Part shown: positions 7,087 to 13,797 of the stretch, one piece after another
Layout of the letters: each line of letters opens with the position of its first letter
Numbering within the stretch: position 1 is the first letter of the stretch
From: Lachnospiraceae bacterium
GTDB lineage: Bacteria; Bacillota; Clostridia; Lachnospirales; Lachnospiraceae
Assembly (NCBI GenBank): GCA_003447895.1
Contig: DLYC01000299.1
Location: 1-16,904 of the forward strand
Direction of reading: 5' to 3'
Length of the DNA: 16,904 nt
Notes under the pieces: generated by a model
Database searches by the model: none
Told to the model about the DNA's origin: nothing
The model's input: only the letters and a program-made list of their open reading frames with translations
Translations under genes and position numbers: made by a program

Positions 7087-7694
7087 TCTATGAAGAGAAT
7101 TCAGTTGAGGCTGAAAGGGGGAAAAGAAGCTTGAAAGATTTTATGGATAATTTTGCGAAAAAGCATCCCAAGGCGGCCCAGTGGATCCGCGAAGGAGGGC
7201 TGTTCGTACTTTTCAGCTATGTCGTCACATTCATTAAGTACCTGCTCCTGACTTTCCTGCCCGGATTCTACAGAGGGATCGTCGGCGATGTGGAGTGGGT
7301 ATGGCCCGGCATCAAAATGCAGCTGTTCGGCGTTCCCTTTACACTGGCCATTATCGGAAACAGCCTTGCGGACGGCGGACTTGCCTTCACACTGGCAAAC
7401 TACACGTCCATCATCCTGGGCGAGTGCATCAACTTCCCGCTTCAGAGAAATATCACTTTCCGAAGCAAGGGACCGCTCCTTCCGCAGATCCTGTTCCACG
7501 CGCTGGGTACGATCGGCGTCATGCTGGTCATGAATCTGTTTACCTGCATCTGGAACCCCGTCACGGCGGCGTTCGGAATTCCGGACGCGATCCGCAATAT
7601 CGTGACAACGATCGCAACAGGAGGCGTGGCCATGGTCATCATCTTCGCGATCGACAAGACGATCTTCGCGCCTGGATTTGGCGAGAAGAAATAA
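7083..7694 (+). CDS. GtrA-like small membrane protein
   Basis: 203 residues if started at the GTG that overlaps the glycosidase stop (ribosome site AGGGAGAG at 7073-7080). An alternative TTG start at 7131 has AAAGGGGG at 7114-7121 and would give a 187-residue protein beginning LKDFMDNFAKKHPK, which fits a membrane protein better; the first 16 residues look unlike the rest. Four hydrophobic segments are visible: LFVLFSYVVTFIKYLLLTFL, a middle segment before NFPLQRNITFRSKG, one around TIGVMLVMNLFTCIW, and TIATGGVAMVIIFAI. The NF-x3-R-x3-F motif after the second segment is typical of the GtrA family, which helps move lipid-linked sugars or otherwise takes part in surface polysaccharide formation. 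Tight coupling to the glycosidase suggests a shared function that I cannot define. Confidence 0.75.
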   Translation: MIYEENSVEAERGKRSLKDFMDNFAKKHPKAAQWIREGGLFVLFSYVVTFIKYLLLTFLPGFYRGIVGDVEWVWPGIKMQLFGVPFTLAIIGNSLADGGLAFTLANYTSIILGECINFPLQRNITFRSKGPLLPQILFHALGTIGVMLVMNLFTCIWNPVTAAFGIPDAIRNIVTTIATGGVAMVIIFAIDKTIFAPGFGEKK

Positions 7695-7708
7695 GAAAAT
7701 AATCAGGC

Positions 7709-7741
7709 AAACAGCCGGGCGGTCTATCCGCCCGGCTGTTT
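7709..7741 (+). terminator. Hairpin terminator after the GtrA-like gene
   Basis: A perfect 14-bp stem (AAACAGCCGGGCGG 7709-7722 with CCGCCCGGCTGTTT 7728-7741) with a 5-base loop. Only three T follow, so termination may be partial. It separates the glycosidase unit from the antiporter operon. Confidence 0.7.
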
Positions 7742-7822
7742 GAGAGTCCGGGGAGGAGAGGCCGCGGACCGGGCGCTTCCGGCGGCAGGGAAAAGATGAT
7801 AGAAAGTTTCCTGCGGTGCTTA

Positions 7823-7855
7823 TTGCATTTTTGCAATTTAGGAGTATGCTATAAA
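7823..7855 (+). promoter_or_regulatory. Probable promoter of the antiporter operon
   Basis: TGCTATAAA (7847-7855) is an extended -10. Upstream is an inverted repeat TTGCA-TTTT-TGCAA (7823-7836) that could be an operator or supply a poorly spaced -35 (TTGCAT or TTGCAA). The preceding stretch 7742-7822 is GC-rich and holds no gene or site I can recognise. The leader from here to the first gene is about 70 bases. Confidence 0.45.
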
Positions 7856-7885
7856 AAGCGAAAATTTACATATATTTTGTTAAAA

Positions 7886-7908
7886 GCGACTGATTTTTCA
7901 ACAGTCGC
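7886..7908 (+). promoter_or_regulatory. Leader hairpin just before the mnhE ribosome site
   Basis: GCGACTG (7886-7892) pairs perfectly with CAGTCGC (7902-7908) around a 9-base A/T-rich loop. It ends six bases before the GGGAG ribosome site (7915-7919). It has no T-tract and may affect translation or mRNA stability. I could not match it to a known riboswitch class. Confidence 0.4.
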
Positions 7909-7924
7909 AGAGACGGGAGATGCT

Positions 7925-8383
7925 ATGGCGATATTGCTGTTTCTTCTGTGGATCATATGGAATGGAAAGGTGAGCGTGGAAATTCTCCTTTTTGGTGTTG
8001 CGCTGACAGTACTCGCACTTCTGTTTGCCGTCAAGGTGCTCGGGTACAGTCTCAGAAGCGAGCGCCTGTTCTGGAGAAATTTTCCGCTCTTTTTGCGCTA
8101 TGTGGTCATGCTGGTGACAGAAATCTTCAAGGCCGCATGGCAGGTTGCCTGCCTTGCCCTGAGCGCGAAAGAAAAACCAACGCCGGTGATCGTCGAATTT
8201 CACTCGGGACTTCCGACGGATTTCCAGAACGCGCTTTTGGCCAATTCGATCACATTGACGCCGGGAACCTTTACCCTCATTCAGGAGGGCGACCGGTTCG
8301 TGGTCCACTGCCTTCGAAGAGAGTATGCCGGCGGTATGGGGGATCTCTGCTTCATTGAGCTTCTTGGAAAAATGAGGGTTTGA
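7925..8383 (+). CDS. mnhE: Antiporter subunit MnhE/MrpE (MbhA-like)
   Basis: 152 residues, the usual MrpE length. An N-terminal helix (AILLFLLWIIWNG) and a second hydrophobic segment (LLFGVALTVLALLFAVKVL) are followed by the RYVVMLVTEIFKAAW amphipathic region and a soluble C-terminus. The signature NSITLTPGTFTL and the later FVVHCL are diagnostic. MrpE is a small accessory subunit of the Mrp Na+/H+ antiporter and of Mbh-type complexes. I choose ATG 7925 because GGGAG lies five bases upstream and the protein then begins at the conserved first helix; a longer frame from 7796 would read through the promoter. The stop overlaps the start region of the next gene. Confidence 0.93.
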   Translation: MAILLFLLWIIWNGKVSVEILLFGVALTVLALLFAVKVLGYSLRSERLFWRNFPLFLRYVVMLVTEIFKAAWQVACLALSAKEKPTPVIVEFHSGLPTDFQNALLANSITLTPGTFTLIQEGDRFVVHCLRREYAGGMGDLCFIELLGKMRV

Positions 8384-8385
8384 GC

Positions 8386-8748
8386 ATGTCTGTGGAAGAG
8401 GCTTATCAAATTTTATACGGATCGGGGCTGATCGTGCTTCTCATACTGATCGGAGCCATGGTCATCCGCTCCATTATCGGGCCGCGCAGCACGGACCGGA
8501 TCCTGTCCGTCAATATGCTCGGAACCATGACGATCGCGGCGATCGCGATCCTGTCGGTGCTCCTGGACGAGGGATATCTGGCGGATGTGGCGCTGATCTA
8601 CGCCATGATCAGCTTTGTGGCGGTTCTGATGATGGCCTCCATGTTTGTGCCGTCAAAGCCCAAAGCCCCGACACTTGACCCGGATACGGAAAACAGCGAT
8701 GCGGTGCCCGAAATGCCCACTGCCAAAGGAGAGACGAAGGATGTTTGA
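8386..8748 (+). CDS. mnhF: Antiporter subunit MnhF/MrpF (MbhB-like)
   Basis: 120 residues with three membrane segments. The family signatures are GPRSTDRILSVNMLGT after the first helix and LADVALIYAMISFVAVLM in the third. The C-terminal ~30 residues are a hydrophilic Pro/Thr/Asp-rich tail. ATG 8386 has GAGGG at 8374-8378, seven bases away, and starts two bases after the mnhE stop; a TTG at 8380 is possible but weaker. In solved Mrp and Mbh structures this subunit packs with E and G at the antiporter end of the complex. Confidence 0.92.
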   Translation: MSVEEAYQILYGSGLIVLLILIGAMVIRSIIGPRSTDRILSVNMLGTMTIAAIAILSVLLDEGYLADVALIYAMISFVAVLMMASMFVPSKPKAPTLDPDTENSDAVPEMPTAKGETKDV

Positions 8749-9085
8749 ATGGATCAGATTTGCGATAGCGGCGATACTCCTCCTTCTGGGGCTGTGCTCT
8801 TTTGCCGCCGCCGTAATCGGCGCGTACAGATTCGGCTTCGTGCTGAACAGAATGCATGCGGCCGGGATCGGGGACACAGCGGGGATCTTTCTGGTCATCG
8901 CCTCACTGGCTGTGGCAAGGGGGCCTGAGATGGACACCCTCAAGCTGATCGTCCTGGTCTTCTTTTTGTGGTTCACATCGCCTGTCTCCACGCACTTTCT
9001 CGGGCAGGTGGAGTATTACACTAATCCGGTCCTTCGAAGATTCGTGAAGAGAGCGGGGAAAGGAGACAGCGATGCAGCTGACTGA
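8741..9085 (+). CDS. mnhG: Antiporter subunit MnhG/MrpG (MbhC-like)
   Basis: 114 residues with three membrane segments. The signature is RFGFVLNRMHAAGIGDTAG, equivalent to the family's RFPD--RMHAAGK-DT-G, although the usual Pro-Asp is replaced by Gly-Phe. The start overlaps the mnhF end by eight bases, with AGGAGA about seven bases upstream, so translation is likely coupled. An in-frame upstream extension lies inside mnhF and is not supported. Confidence 0.92.
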   Translation: MFEWIRFAIAAILLLLGLCSFAAAVIGAYRFGFVLNRMHAAGIGDTAGIFLVIASLAVARGPEMDTLKLIVLVFFLWFTSPVSTHFLGQVEYYTNPVLRRFVKRAGKGDSDAAD

Positions 9086-9380
9086 TATAGCGAGAATCCT
9101 CCTGCTGATCCTTCTGATCGTGTGCGCCGTCGGCGTAAATTTCGGAAAGAGTCTCCTGCAGGCGGTCATCATTTTTATGTCCTACAGCTCGATCATGTGC
9201 ATCCTGTGGGTGCTTTTGGAGTCGCCGGACCTGGCGATCACAGAGGCGGCCGTCGGCGCGGGCGTCAGCAGTGTCCTCTTCATGCTCACGCTGAGGAGGA
9301 TCCACACGGAGGACCTCAGGATCGAGGCGCTCGAACAGGACGATGCGGGTGACAAAGAGCCCGGGACAGAGGAAAGGTAA
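9072..9380 (+). CDS. MbhD-like DUF4040 subunit
   Basis: 102 residues with three hydrophobic segments and a charged C-terminal tail. ESPDLAITEAAVGAGVSSVLF is the DUF4040/MbhD signature. In classical Mrp systems this domain is part of the C-terminus of the large MrpA protein; in Mbh hydrogenases it is a separate gene, as here. Glu and Asp in this segment are thought to line the ion path in these complexes (family knowledge). It overlaps mnhG by 14 bases, with AAAGGAG (9059-9065) six bases before the ATG, so it is co-translated with the cluster. Confidence 0.88.
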   Translation: MQLTDIARILLLILLIVCAVGVNFGKSLLQAVIIFMSYSSIMCILWVLLESPDLAITEAAVGAGVSSVLFMLTLRRIHTEDLRIEALEQDDAGDKEPGTEER

Positions 9381-9386
9381 CAAGCG

Positions 9387-10364
9387 GTGAAAATCATAGA
9401 TTTTGGCCCCGAGTGGCTTGAGAGAGCACAAGAGTACACAGACTCCGGGGAGCACGATCTTCTCGAGAGCATAATGGACGGAGCGGAAGTTCCGGACAGC
9501 CCGCGCGAAAAGGTAAAGACCGAGAAGGAATACTACAAGAACTACGCGCGAAGCTCCCGCAAAGTGCAGGGGCTTGTCAGGGCGGAAGCCAGGGGATTCG
9601 GCGTGTTCTATTCTTTGGTGGCGGTGGTAAGCTGCGCCCTTCTGATCGGAATGCTCCTGTTTACGATCTCCTTCCTTCCCCGCTACGGCGTGGAAAACCC
9701 GGAGAGCACAGTGGTCGTGAAGCGCTATGTGGAGAACGGGCTTGAGGAGACCGGGGCGATCAATATTATTTCGGGGATCATCCTGGATTACAGGGCCTTC
9801 GACACGCTCGGAGAGTCCCATGTGCTGTTCACGGCGCTCCTGTGCGTGACGGTCCTTCTTCGAAAGGACAAAAAGAACATGCGGACCGGGTACGAGGACT
9901 TCTACACGATCCGCGACGAGAAATATCATGAGCTCTACGGGGAATCCATCATGAAGATGGTGGCGACTATTCTTCTTCCCTGTCTTGTGATGTACGGCGC
10001 CTATGTGCTTCTCAACGGGCAGCTCTCGCCCGGCGGAGGCTTTTCGGGAGGCGCGGTCATGGGCTCTGGCCTTATCGTGTGCGCGGCGGCCTTCGGATTC
10101 AGAAGCACGGACCGCGTGCTCACAAAGAGGGTGGCGAACGGGATCACTTTCCTGGCGCTGGCCTTCTACAGCTTCGCGAAGGGCTATGTCTTCTTTACCG
10201 GCGCGAACGGGATGGAGAATCACATCCCGAAGGGGACGCCCGGGGCAATCCTGAGCGGCGGCCTGATCCTGCCGCTGGATATCGCGGTCGGACTTGTGGT
10301 AGCCTGCACGATGTTCGGATTCTACAGTCTGTTCAGAAGGGGCAGCATTGGGGGGAACGAGTAG
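9387..10364 (+). CDS. MbhE-like and MnhB/MrpB fusion protein
   Basis: 325 residues in three parts. Residues 1 to ~68 are hydrophilic and highly charged. Residues ~70-170 are MbhE-like: one helix, then a short outside segment, then TGAINIISGIILDYRAFDTLGE (122-143), the usual signature, and a further helix. Residues ~185-315 are a MnhB domain with four helices and the motif NGQLSPGGGFSGG (210-222), where the family usually has GH--PGGGF-GG. In Pyrococcus Mbh these are two genes (mbhE, mbhF); in classical Mrp the first part is the end of MrpA. The start is GTG 9387 with GGAAAGG upstream at ~9371-9377. The neighbours on both sides are only a few bases away, so it is within the operon. Confidence 0.85.
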   Translation: MKIIDFGPEWLERAQEYTDSGEHDLLESIMDGAEVPDSPREKVKTEKEYYKNYARSSRKVQGLVRAEARGFGVFYSLVAVVSCALLIGMLLFTISFLPRYGVENPESTVVVKRYVENGLEETGAINIISGIILDYRAFDTLGESHVLFTALLCVTVLLRKDKKNMRTGYEDFYTIRDEKYHELYGESIMKMVATILLPCLVMYGAYVLLNGQLSPGGGFSGGAVMGSGLIVCAAAFGFRSTDRVLTKRVANGITFLALAFYSFAKGYVFFTGANGMENHIPKGTPGAILSGGLILPLDIAVGLVVACTMFGFYSLFRRGSIGGNE

Positions 10365-10367
10365 AAA

Positions 10368-10745
10368 ATGGAAAATCTTATCGCCAACAGCACGGAGGCC
10401 GTGGCTGTCATCTTGTTCGGCATCGGATTTACGATGCTCTTATTCCACAGGAATCTCTTCAGGAAGCTGATCGGGCTCAATGTCATGGATACGGGCGTTT
10501 TCCTCTTCCTGGCCTCGATGGGCTACATTGAAGGCCGCAAGGCGCCGATCATCGTGGACGGCGTCCGGAGCACGGAGGCTTATATAAACCCTGTCCCGGC
10601 ATCGCTGGTCCTGACAGGGATCGTCGTGTCCGTGTCGGTGACCGCGATCATGCTCTCCCTGACGGTGCGTCTCTACAGGCGCTACCACACGCTGAATCTG
10701 GACGAGATCTATAAGATGGCCGATCACTCGGAGGACGACCGATAA
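10368..10745 (+). CDS. mnhC: Antiporter subunit MnhC/MrpC, NuoK-like (MbhG-like)
   Basis: 125 residues with three helices. NLFRKLIGLNVMDTGVFLFLAS and NPVPASLVLTGIVVSVSVTAI correspond to the MrpC blocks NL-R-IIGL and DP-PQALVLTAIVI. It is homologous to complex I subunit NuoK and links the B subunit to the first large antiporter subunit. ATG 10368 is three bases after the preceding stop. The ribosome site is probably the GGGGGAACGAG segment at the end of the fusion gene. Confidence 0.9.
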   Translation: MENLIANSTEAVAVILFGIGFTMLLFHRNLFRKLIGLNVMDTGVFLFLASMGYIEGRKAPIIVDGVRSTEAYINPVPASLVLTGIVVSVSVTAIMLSLTVRLYRRYHTLNLDEIYKMADHSEDDR

Positions 10746-10750
10746 AAATG

Positions 10751-10789
10751 GCCGGCCGCTCGTGAGACAGCCGGTCGGAAACGGCCGGC
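10751..10789 (+). other. GC-rich intergenic inverted repeat in the operon
   Basis: GCCGGCCG (10751-10758) can pair with CGGCCGGC (10782-10789) across 23 bases. It lies in the 79-base gap between mnhC and the first large subunit, the widest gap in the operon. There is no T-tract. It might mark an mRNA processing or stability site; that is a guess. Confidence 0.35.
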
Positions 10790-10824
10790 AATCGTTGGAA
10801 CGAACGGCAAACGGAGGGCCCGAA

Positions 10825-12312
10825 GTGGACTTTATCAGAAACTTTCCTATGTTCAGTGTCGTGCTGAGCCTCTTCTCCGGGGTTCTGTGCACGCTTCTGA
10901 GCGGCAAAAAAGCAAGAATCTATACGATCGCCTACGAGTGCGTCCTTCTGTGCATGGTCTCGGCGGTCCTCTGGTACACGGTGAGGTCCGGCGCGTCTTT
11001 CACGTATGTGATGGGAGAATTCCCGGCGCCCTGGGGGAATGAGCTTCGCGCCGGCGTGCTGGAGGCAGTGGTGGCCGTCCTTTTCATGGCCGTCATGCTG
11101 TGCTCTGTGCTGGCAGGGGAGCGCTATGTCAAGGTGGACATCGACGAGAGCAAAGTAAACCTCTTCTACGCGATCATAAACCTGATGACAGCGGCGCTGA
11201 TGGCAATGACCTGGACCAACGATGTTTTCTCGGGCTATGTCTTTCTCGAGATCCTCACGCTCACGAGCTGCGGAGTCCTGATCGTTAGGGAGATCGGCCG
11301 GACGACCCTGGCGGCGGTGCGCTACATGATCTTAAACCTCGTGGGGTCCGGCCTTTTTCTTCTCGGCGTCGTCCTTTTGTACGACATCACGGGAAACCTT
11401 CTGATGGTGCCCATGCACACGGAGGTCGCGATGCTGTACCAGGATCCGGGGGCCCGCGTCGTGCTGATCATGGCTACGGGCATCCTGACGACCGGACTCT
11501 CGATCAAGAGCGGCCTTTTCCCGTTCCACTACTGGATGCCGGATACTTACGGCTGGGCGACGCCCACTTCCGCGGCCGTCCTCTCGTCACTGGTATCCAA
11601 ATGCTACATCTTCCTTCTGATCAAAATATACTGGCGCGTGATCGGAATCGAGATCTTTACGGAAATGCCGGTCCGCAATATTTTGTTCGTGCTGGGGCTG
11701 TGCGGCATGATCTTCGGCTCGGTCTCGGCGATCCGGGCAGAGAATATAAACCGCATGGTGGCCTTCTCCTCTGCGGCGCAGATCGGCTACATCTATATGG
11801 GGATAGGGCTCGGCGGAACGGCCGGCTTTACGGCGGCGGTCTTCCATATCATGGCCCACGCGGTGACCAAATCGCAGCTCTTTCTGACGACGCCAAGGCT
11901 CGCGGAGGTGTCCGGAGACAGCCTTCGGTTCAAAAACCTGCAGGGCTGCGCGCTCAGGGACCCAAACGCGGGAATCTTTTTCCTACTTCCGAGCTTGTCC
12001 ATGATCGGCATTCCGATCTTCGCGGGCTTTTCGAGTAAGCTCATGTTCGGCATGGCAGCTGCGGACAACGGAGGGATCAAACTGGTCCTGGTCATGCTCG
12101 CGATGGCGGCCAGCTCTATGCTGAACGCTTTGTATTTTATCCGCACACTGATCCGGATCTACACGCCGGTGGAGGATACGGAGGTAAGGATCGCGCATCG
12201 CCTCGACTACAATCTTCCCATGATCGCACTCACGGCGGCGAACCTGGCCATGGGACTTTTCAGCTGGGTATTCGCACAGCTGATCGGACAGGGATTCGGC
12301 ATGTTTGCGTGA
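10825..12312 (+). CDS. Large antiporter subunit 1 (MrpD/MbhH-like, NuoL/M/N family)
   Basis: 495 residues, about 14 membrane helices, of the proton-conducting transporter family (complex I antiporter-like). The expected ion-path residues are all present: Glu142 in TM5 (FLEILTL), Lys228 in TM7 (SIKSGLFPFHYWMPD), Lys259 in TM8 (SLVSKCY) and Lys405 in TM12 (GFSSKL). A His-rich block HIMAHAVTK follows the AFSSAAQIGYI motif. Its place right after MnhC is that of MrpD or MbhH. I choose GTG 10825 because GGAGG (10813-10817) is seven bases upstream and the protein then starts close to the first helix; an in-frame GTG at 10762 lies in the repeat-bearing gap. Confidence 0.88.
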   Translation: MDFIRNFPMFSVVLSLFSGVLCTLLSGKKARIYTIAYECVLLCMVSAVLWYTVRSGASFTYVMGEFPAPWGNELRAGVLEAVVAVLFMAVMLCSVLAGERYVKVDIDESKVNLFYAIINLMTAALMAMTWTNDVFSGYVFLEILTLTSCGVLIVREIGRTTLAAVRYMILNLVGSGLFLLGVVLLYDITGNLLMVPMHTEVAMLYQDPGARVVLIMATGILTTGLSIKSGLFPFHYWMPDTYGWATPTSAAVLSSLVSKCYIFLLIKIYWRVIGIEIFTEMPVRNILFVLGLCGMIFGSVSAIRAENINRMVAFSSAAQIGYIYMGIGLGGTAGFTAAVFHIMAHAVTKSQLFLTTPRLAEVSGDSLRFKNLQGCALRDPNAGIFFLLPSLSMIGIPIFAGFSSKLMFGMAAADNGGIKLVLVMLAMAASSMLNALYFIRTLIRIYTPVEDTEVRIAHRLDYNLPMIALTAANLAMGLFSWVFAQLIGQGFGMFA

Positions 12313-12335
12313 GGCGCCCCGGAAAGGAGAGAATT

Positions 12336-13778
12336 ATGATCATAATCGCGGCAATACTGATACCGGCCCTCACGGGAATCGCGGTTTCGCTGATTCCGGC
12401 GGACGACCGTATAAGGAAAATACTCTGTGCATGCGGCACGATCCTCACGGATCTTACGGCAGTGGCGGCAGCAGTGCGCGGGGCGTCTGTGAGAGCCGGA
12501 AGCCTTGCGGAGGGCGTGGACCTTACTTTTCGGGTGGACACGATCACCTGCTGCTTTCTCGCGGTCGCGATTCTCCTGTACACGGCGGTCCTTTTCTATT
12601 CCTTCGAATATATGAAGATGGAGGAGAGGATCCCCGGCTTCTACGCCTTCTACATGATCTCCATGGGGGCGCTCATTGCCGAGTGCTTCGCGGGAAACCT
12701 TGTCACGATGTACCTGAGTTTCGAGTTTCTGACCCTCATGTCCATGCCGCTGGTCCTTCACGAGAGGACGAGGGAGGCGGTCGCGGCCGGCCTCAAGTAC
12801 CTGTTTTACTCGATCGCCGGCGCCATGATGGGACTTTTGGCCATCTTCTTTGTCTATCACTTTGCTTCAGATCCGGGGCTCTTTGTCTACGGCGGTTTCC
12901 TGGACCCTGCCAAATACAGCGGCAGCGAGAAGTTCCTCTTTGCCGCCGTTCTTGCGGGAATCATCGGATTTGGGGCAAAAGCCGGCATGTACCCCCTCCA
13001 CGGGTGGCTTCCGACCGCGCATCCGATTGCGCCGGCGCCGGCCTCCGCGCTCTTGTCCGCGATGATCGCCAAGGCCGGAATCCTGGCGGTGATCCGCCTT
13101 GTCTATTTCTCAGTGGGCGCCTCCCTTCTCAGAGGAACTTTCGTTCAGTATGCGTGGATGTGCCTTTCGCTCCTGACGATCCTCATGGGGTCGACAATGG
13201 CGTTCAGCGAAATTGTCTTAAAGAAAAGGCTGGCCTATTCCACGGTGAGCCAGCTGTCCTATATTATGCTGGGACTCTCTCTTCTCTCGGAGGACGGTCT
13301 CCGGGGCGGGATCCTGCACGTTTTCAGCCATGCCTGCGCCAAAGGCTGCCTGTTCCTCGCGGCCGGTGTCTTCATCTATAAACTCAGGCTCCGCAGAGTG
13401 TATGAGCTTGTCGGAATCGGGAAAGTCATGCCCCTTACGCTGCTCGCCTTTACGGTGGCCTCGATCTCCCTGGTGGGAATCCCTCCTCTGGGCGGATTTA
13501 CCAGTAAATGGGCGATCGCCACGGCGGCCATGGACAGCGGAACGGGGATCTTCGCGGTACTGGGCCCGGTTGTCCTTTTGATCTCCGCGCTCCTGACGGC
13601 GGGATATCTTCTGCCGGTCATGGTGGACGGGTTCTTCCCGGGCGACATAACCGGTTTTGAGAACGAGAAAAATGCCGATCCCGGAGCCCTCATGCTGGCG
13701 CCGATGTTTGTCCTGTGCGTCGGGACGCTTCTGGTCGGCGTCTTCGGGAGCTCGCTGGCGGGCGGTTTGGTCTTTTGA
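12336..13778 (+). CDS. Large antiporter subunit 2 (NuoL/M/N family)
   Basis: 480 residues and many membrane helices, with the proton-conducting transporter core. Key residues are Glu130 (TM5, FEFLTL), Lys215 (TM7, GAKAGMYPLHGWLP), Lys246 (TM8, MIAKAGI) and Lys391 (TM12, GFTSKW), so it should be able to move protons or sodium. RLAYSTVSQLSYIMLG and HVFSHACAKG are further family blocks. ATG 12336 has AAAGGAGAG (12323-12330) upstream. The 23-base gap to the previous gene and 19-base gap to the next show a single transcript. Its sequence is well diverged from the first and third copies, so this is not a recent duplication. Confidence 0.88.
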   Translation: MIIIAAILIPALTGIAVSLIPADDRIRKILCACGTILTDLTAVAAAVRGASVRAGSLAEGVDLTFRVDTITCCFLAVAILLYTAVLFYSFEYMKMEERIPGFYAFYMISMGALIAECFAGNLVTMYLSFEFLTLMSMPLVLHERTREAVAAGLKYLFYSIAGAMMGLLAIFFVYHFASDPGLFVYGGFLDPAKYSGSEKFLFAAVLAGIIGFGAKAGMYPLHGWLPTAHPIAPAPASALLSAMIAKAGILAVIRLVYFSVGASLLRGTFVQYAWMCLSLLTILMGSTMAFSEIVLKKRLAYSTVSQLSYIMLGLSLLSEDGLRGGILHVFSHACAKGCLFLAAGVFIYKLRLRRVYELVGIGKVMPLTLLAFTVASISLVGIPPLGGFTSKWAIATAAMDSGTGIFAVLGPVVLLISALLTAGYLLPVMVDGFFPGDITGFENEKNADPGALMLAPMFVLCVGTLLVGVFGSSLAGGLVF

Positions 13779-13797
13779 CAGATGACGGAGGAAATAC

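Noticed and set aside
7796..7924. N-terminal extension of mnhE
   Set aside because: It would run through the extended -10 promoter and leader hairpin; ATG 7925 has its own ribosome site and matches the family start.
9021..10223. 400-codon minus-strand frame opposite the antiporter genes
   Set aside because: It is rich in His, Arg and Asp with no domain, and spans several well-supported + genes.
9072..10364. Separate MbhD and MbhE/MnhB genes as a frameshifted MrpA
   Set aside because: Each has its own start and ribosome site, the domains are complete, and the order matches Mbh operons, so no frameshift is needed.
10762..10824. Upstream GTG start for the first large antiporter subunit
   Set aside because: The added residues are hydrophilic and come from a gap with an inverted repeat; GTG 10825 has GGAGG at the right distance.
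12305..13381. Overlapping + strand frame of 358 codons beside the second antiporter subunit
   Set aside because: Composition is hydrophilic and Gly/Arg/His-rich, and the other frame carries the membrane protein with its key residues.
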